Positions 4,939-6,710 of a stretch of 6,710 nucleotides of DNA are shown here, one piece after another. Numbering within the stretch: the stretch's first letter is position 1; each line of letters opens with the position of its first letter. The position numbers and the translations under genes were made by a program. The DNA is from an uncultured Polyangiaceae bacterium. Its GTDB lineage: Bacteria; Myxococcota_A; Polyangia; Polyangiales; Houyiibacteriaceae. Location: NCBI GenBank assembly GCA_947258625.1, contig CAMYJN010000130.1, forward strand, positions 1 to 6,710. Reading direction: 5' to 3'. Under the pieces are notes generated by a model that had not been told where the DNA came from, searched no databases, and saw nothing but the letters and a program-made list of their open reading frames with translations.

Positions 4939-6348
4939 ATGTCCAACGACTACGAAGCAATCGTCATCGGCGGAGGCCCCGGCGGCTACGTCGCTGCCAT
5001 TCGACTCGGTCAGCTGGGCGTGAAAACGCTCTGCGTCGAAAAGGAGGCGATGGGTGGGGTTTGTCTCAACTGGGGCTGCATTCCGTCCAAGGCCCTGATC
5101 GCAGCGGCGAACCTCGCCAACAAAGTGCGCAACGCGGGGCACATGGGCATCACCGTGAAAGACCTCGAAGTCGATGTGGCCAAGATGCAGGAGTGGAAAG
5201 AGGGCATCGTCAAGAAGCTCACCGGCGGCGTGTCGAGCCTCGTGAAGGGCAACGGCGGCACCATCGCAATGGGCACGGCAAACATCACCGGACCCAACTC
5301 CGTCGATGTGACGAGCGCGGACGGAAAGCGCGAAACCTACACGGCGAGCAAAGGCATCATCGTTGGCACGGGCACGCAGATGATCACCATCCCCGGCTTC
5401 GAGCCCGATGGCGATGTCGTGATCACCGCGCGCGAGGCGGTGAGCCTTCAGAGCGCGCCGGAGAGCATGCTGATCATTGGCGGCGGCGTGATCGGACTCG
5501 AGCTCGGCATGGTATATCAAAAGCTCGGCACGAAGCTCACGGTCGTCGAGCTGATGGACCAGCTGCTGCCGGGCACCGATCTCGATCTGGTTCGCGTCGT
5601 CCAGAAGCATCTCAAGAAGGATGGCGCCGACATTCATCTGAAGAGCAAAGCGGTCAAGCTCGAGAAGAGCGGCGGCCGGGCCAAAGTCACCATCGAGACC
5701 GACGGTAAGGAACAAGTCGTCGAGGCCGAAAAGGTGCTGGTCGCCGTCGGTTTCAAGCCGAACTCGTCTGACCTCGGCCTCGAAGGCGCGGGCGTGAAGC
5801 TCGATGAGCGAGGCCACATCGTCGTCGATGAGCAGATGCGAACTAACGTGCCGTCGATCTACGCGATCGGCGATGTGGCCGGGATGCCCTACCTCGCGCA
5901 CAAGGCCTCCAAGGAAGGCGAAATCGCCGCCGAGGTCATCGCTGGGCACAAGTCGGCCCGCGACTATCGCGGGATGCCGGCCGCGATTTTCACCGACCCT
6001 GAAATCGCAACGGTCGGGATGACCGAGAATCAAGCGAAGGCCGAGGGACGGAAAGTCAAAGTCGGCAAGTTCCCTTTCGCGGCATCCGGCCGTGCCATGG
6101 CCGTCAGCGAAACCGACGGCTTCATCAAGGTGATCATCGATGAAGCCGATCATCAGCTGCTCGGCGTTGCCATCGTCGGCCCCGAAGCGAGCGACCTGAT
6201 CAGCGAATCGGCGCTCGCCATCGAGATGTGCGCGTTCGCCGAAGACGTCGCGCTCACCGTGCACCCCCACCCCACCCTCGGCGAAGGCGTCATGGAAGCG
6301 TTCAAACATGCCTTGGGCGAGGCGATTCACATCATGAATCGCTCGTAG
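4939..6348 (+). CDS. lpdA: Dihydrolipoamide dehydrogenase (E3), 469 aa
   Basis: This is the FAD flavoenzyme that reoxidises dihydrolipoyl groups of 2-oxoacid dehydrogenase complexes and/or the glycine cleavage system, passing electrons to NAD+. The FAD-binding GGGPGG is at 11-16, and the redox disulphide is in GGVCLNWGCIPSK (C42, C47). The NAD-binding GGGVIG is at 181-186, followed by the acidic VVEL stretch at 202-205. The second FAD motif is YAIGDVAG (308-315), and the C-terminal HPHPTLGE supplies the catalytic pair H444/E449. Length and domain order are those of a complete, intact E3. ATG 4939 is the only good start: no earlier ATG or GTG is in frame before an upstream stop, and the protein begins at the usual point. 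It has no clear Shine-Dalgarno sequence, and the hexamer array ends just upstream. lipB starts 4 nt after its stop, so the two are probably cotranscribed. Confidence 0.98.
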   Translation: MSNDYEAIVIGGGPGGYVAAIRLGQLGVKTLCVEKEAMGGVCLNWGCIPSKALIAAANLANKVRNAGHMGITVKDLEVDVAKMQEWKEGIVKKLTGGVSSLVKGNGGTIAMGTANITGPNSVDVTSADGKRETYTASKGIIVGTGTQMITIPGFEPDGDVVITAREAVSLQSAPESMLIIGGGVIGLELGMVYQKLGTKLTVVELMDQLLPGTDLDLVRVVQKHLKKDGADIHLKSKAVKLEKSGGRAKVTIETDGKEQVVEAEKVLVAVGFKPNSSDLGLEGAGVKLDERGHIVVDEQMRTNVPSIYAIGDVAGMPYLAHKASKEGEIAAEVIAGHKSARDYRGMPAAIFTDPEIATVGMTENQAKAEGRKVKVGKFPFAASGRAMAVSETDGFIKVIIDEADHQLLGVAIVGPEASDLISESALAIEMCAFAEDVALTVHPHPTLGEGVMEAFKHALGEAIHIMNRS

Positions 6349-6352
6349 GCCC

Positions 6353-6710
6353 GTGCTGTTTTGTCGCCTCGGTACCATCGACTACGCCGAAGCGCATCGT
6401 CTTCAAAAGGAGCTTCAGCGCAAACGGGTTGGCGGCGAGATCGGCGACATCGTCTTGATGCTCGAACACCCGCCGGTATTGACGATGGGACGCTCGGCCA
6501 AGGCACAGCATGTCCTTGCAACGCCTGAGCTCCTAGAGGCGCGCGGGATCCCGGTGCACGAAGTAGGGCGAGGCGGAGACGTGACCTATCACGGCCCGGG
6601 GCAGCTCGTGGCGTATCCGATCATCGATCTCAAACCCGACCGGAAGGACGTGCGGAAGTATGTGGCGTCGCTCGAAGAGACGATGATTCGTACCTGCGCT
6701 GACTTTGGTT
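6353..6710 (+). CDS. lipB: Octanoyltransferase LipB, N-terminal 119 residues, 3' end outside window
   Basis: LipB moves octanoyl groups from acyl carrier protein to the lipoyl domains of 2-oxoacid dehydrogenases and GcvH, the first step of lipoate synthesis before LipA. The translation starts VLFCRLGTIDYAEAHRLQ, the usual N-terminal LGxxxYxEAxxLQ pattern. It continues through LMLEHPPVLTMGRSA (35-49) to the signature RGGDVTYHGPGQLVAYP (73-89). The catalytic Lys and Cys of the C-terminal half fall beyond the edge. GTG 6353 is chosen because the family similarity begins immediately after it and it sits 4 nt past the lpdA stop; no strong Shine-Dalgarno is seen, so translational coupling to lpdA is likely. 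The pairing is functionally coherent: LipB builds the cofactor that LpdA oxidises. The frame is intact to the window edge. Confidence 0.95.
   Translation, partial: MLFCRLGTIDYAEAHRLQKELQRKRVGGEIGDIVLMLEHPPVLTMGRSAKAQHVLATPELLEARGIPVHEVGRGGDVTYHGPGQLVAYPIIDLKPDRKDVRKYVASLEETMIRTCADFG

Noticed and set aside
4939..4941. N-terminal extension of LpdA through array 2
   Set aside because: The lpdA frame has no ATG or GTG between the in-frame TGA at 4813-4815 and ATG 4939, and E3 proteins start at this point.
4789..6378. 529-residue minus-strand open frame antisense to lpdA
   Set aside because: It mirrors the codon bias of lpdA (His/Asp/Leu/Ala-rich), has no recognisable domain, and lpdA is intact with all catalytic motifs.

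Overview
The window is a GC-rich stretch of bacterial chromosome with ordinary metabolic genes and one odd intergenic block. GC-rich codon use, an lpdA-lipB pair, a beta-oxidation-type thiolase and a 23S-IVP-type four-helix-bundle gene with degenerate simple repeats together suggest a Myxococcota-like (deltaproteobacterial) organism. This is an inference from gene style; there is no rRNA or other direct marker.

Layout. Positions 1-508 (+) hold the C-terminal part of a thiolase. It converges on a 624-residue D-aminoacylase-like amidohydrolase (576-2450, -). A 122-bp gap separates that gene from a divergent AraC-family regulator (2573-3583, +); the gap carries a direct repeat with a 21-bp period that looks like an AraC-type operator. 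The regulator converges, with a 15-bp gap, on a glyoxalase I gene (3599-4039, -). Next comes a block with little conventional coding (4040-4938). It contains a first NCRCTG hexamer array (4058-4141), a G-run-rich stretch, a small four-helix-bundle gene (4366-4692, -), a perfect 27-bp inverted repeat covering that gene's ribosome binding site (4697-4771), and a second hexamer array in the same orientation (4797-4922). The window ends with dihydrolipoamide dehydrogenase (4939-6348, +) and, 4 nt later, the start of lipB (6353 to the edge, +).

How the genes work together. lpdA and lipB form a likely lipoate operon: LipB transfers octanoyl groups to the lipoyl domains whose dihydrolipoyl arms LpdA reoxidises. 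The amidohydrolase and AraC genes look like a divergently transcribed catabolic gene and its regulator. Glyoxalase I detoxifies methylglyoxal and has no obvious link to its neighbours.

The most unusual region is 4058-4922. Two degenerate hexamer arrays abut the 5' ends of gloA and lpdA, both of which lack a clear Shine-Dalgarno sequence. Between the arrays sits a small-gene cassette whose ribosome binding site is locked in a perfect palindrome. I cannot tell from one window whether this is a mobile unit, a regulatory device or neutral repeat expansion. I see no CRISPR array, tRNA, rRNA, transposase or reverse transcriptase.
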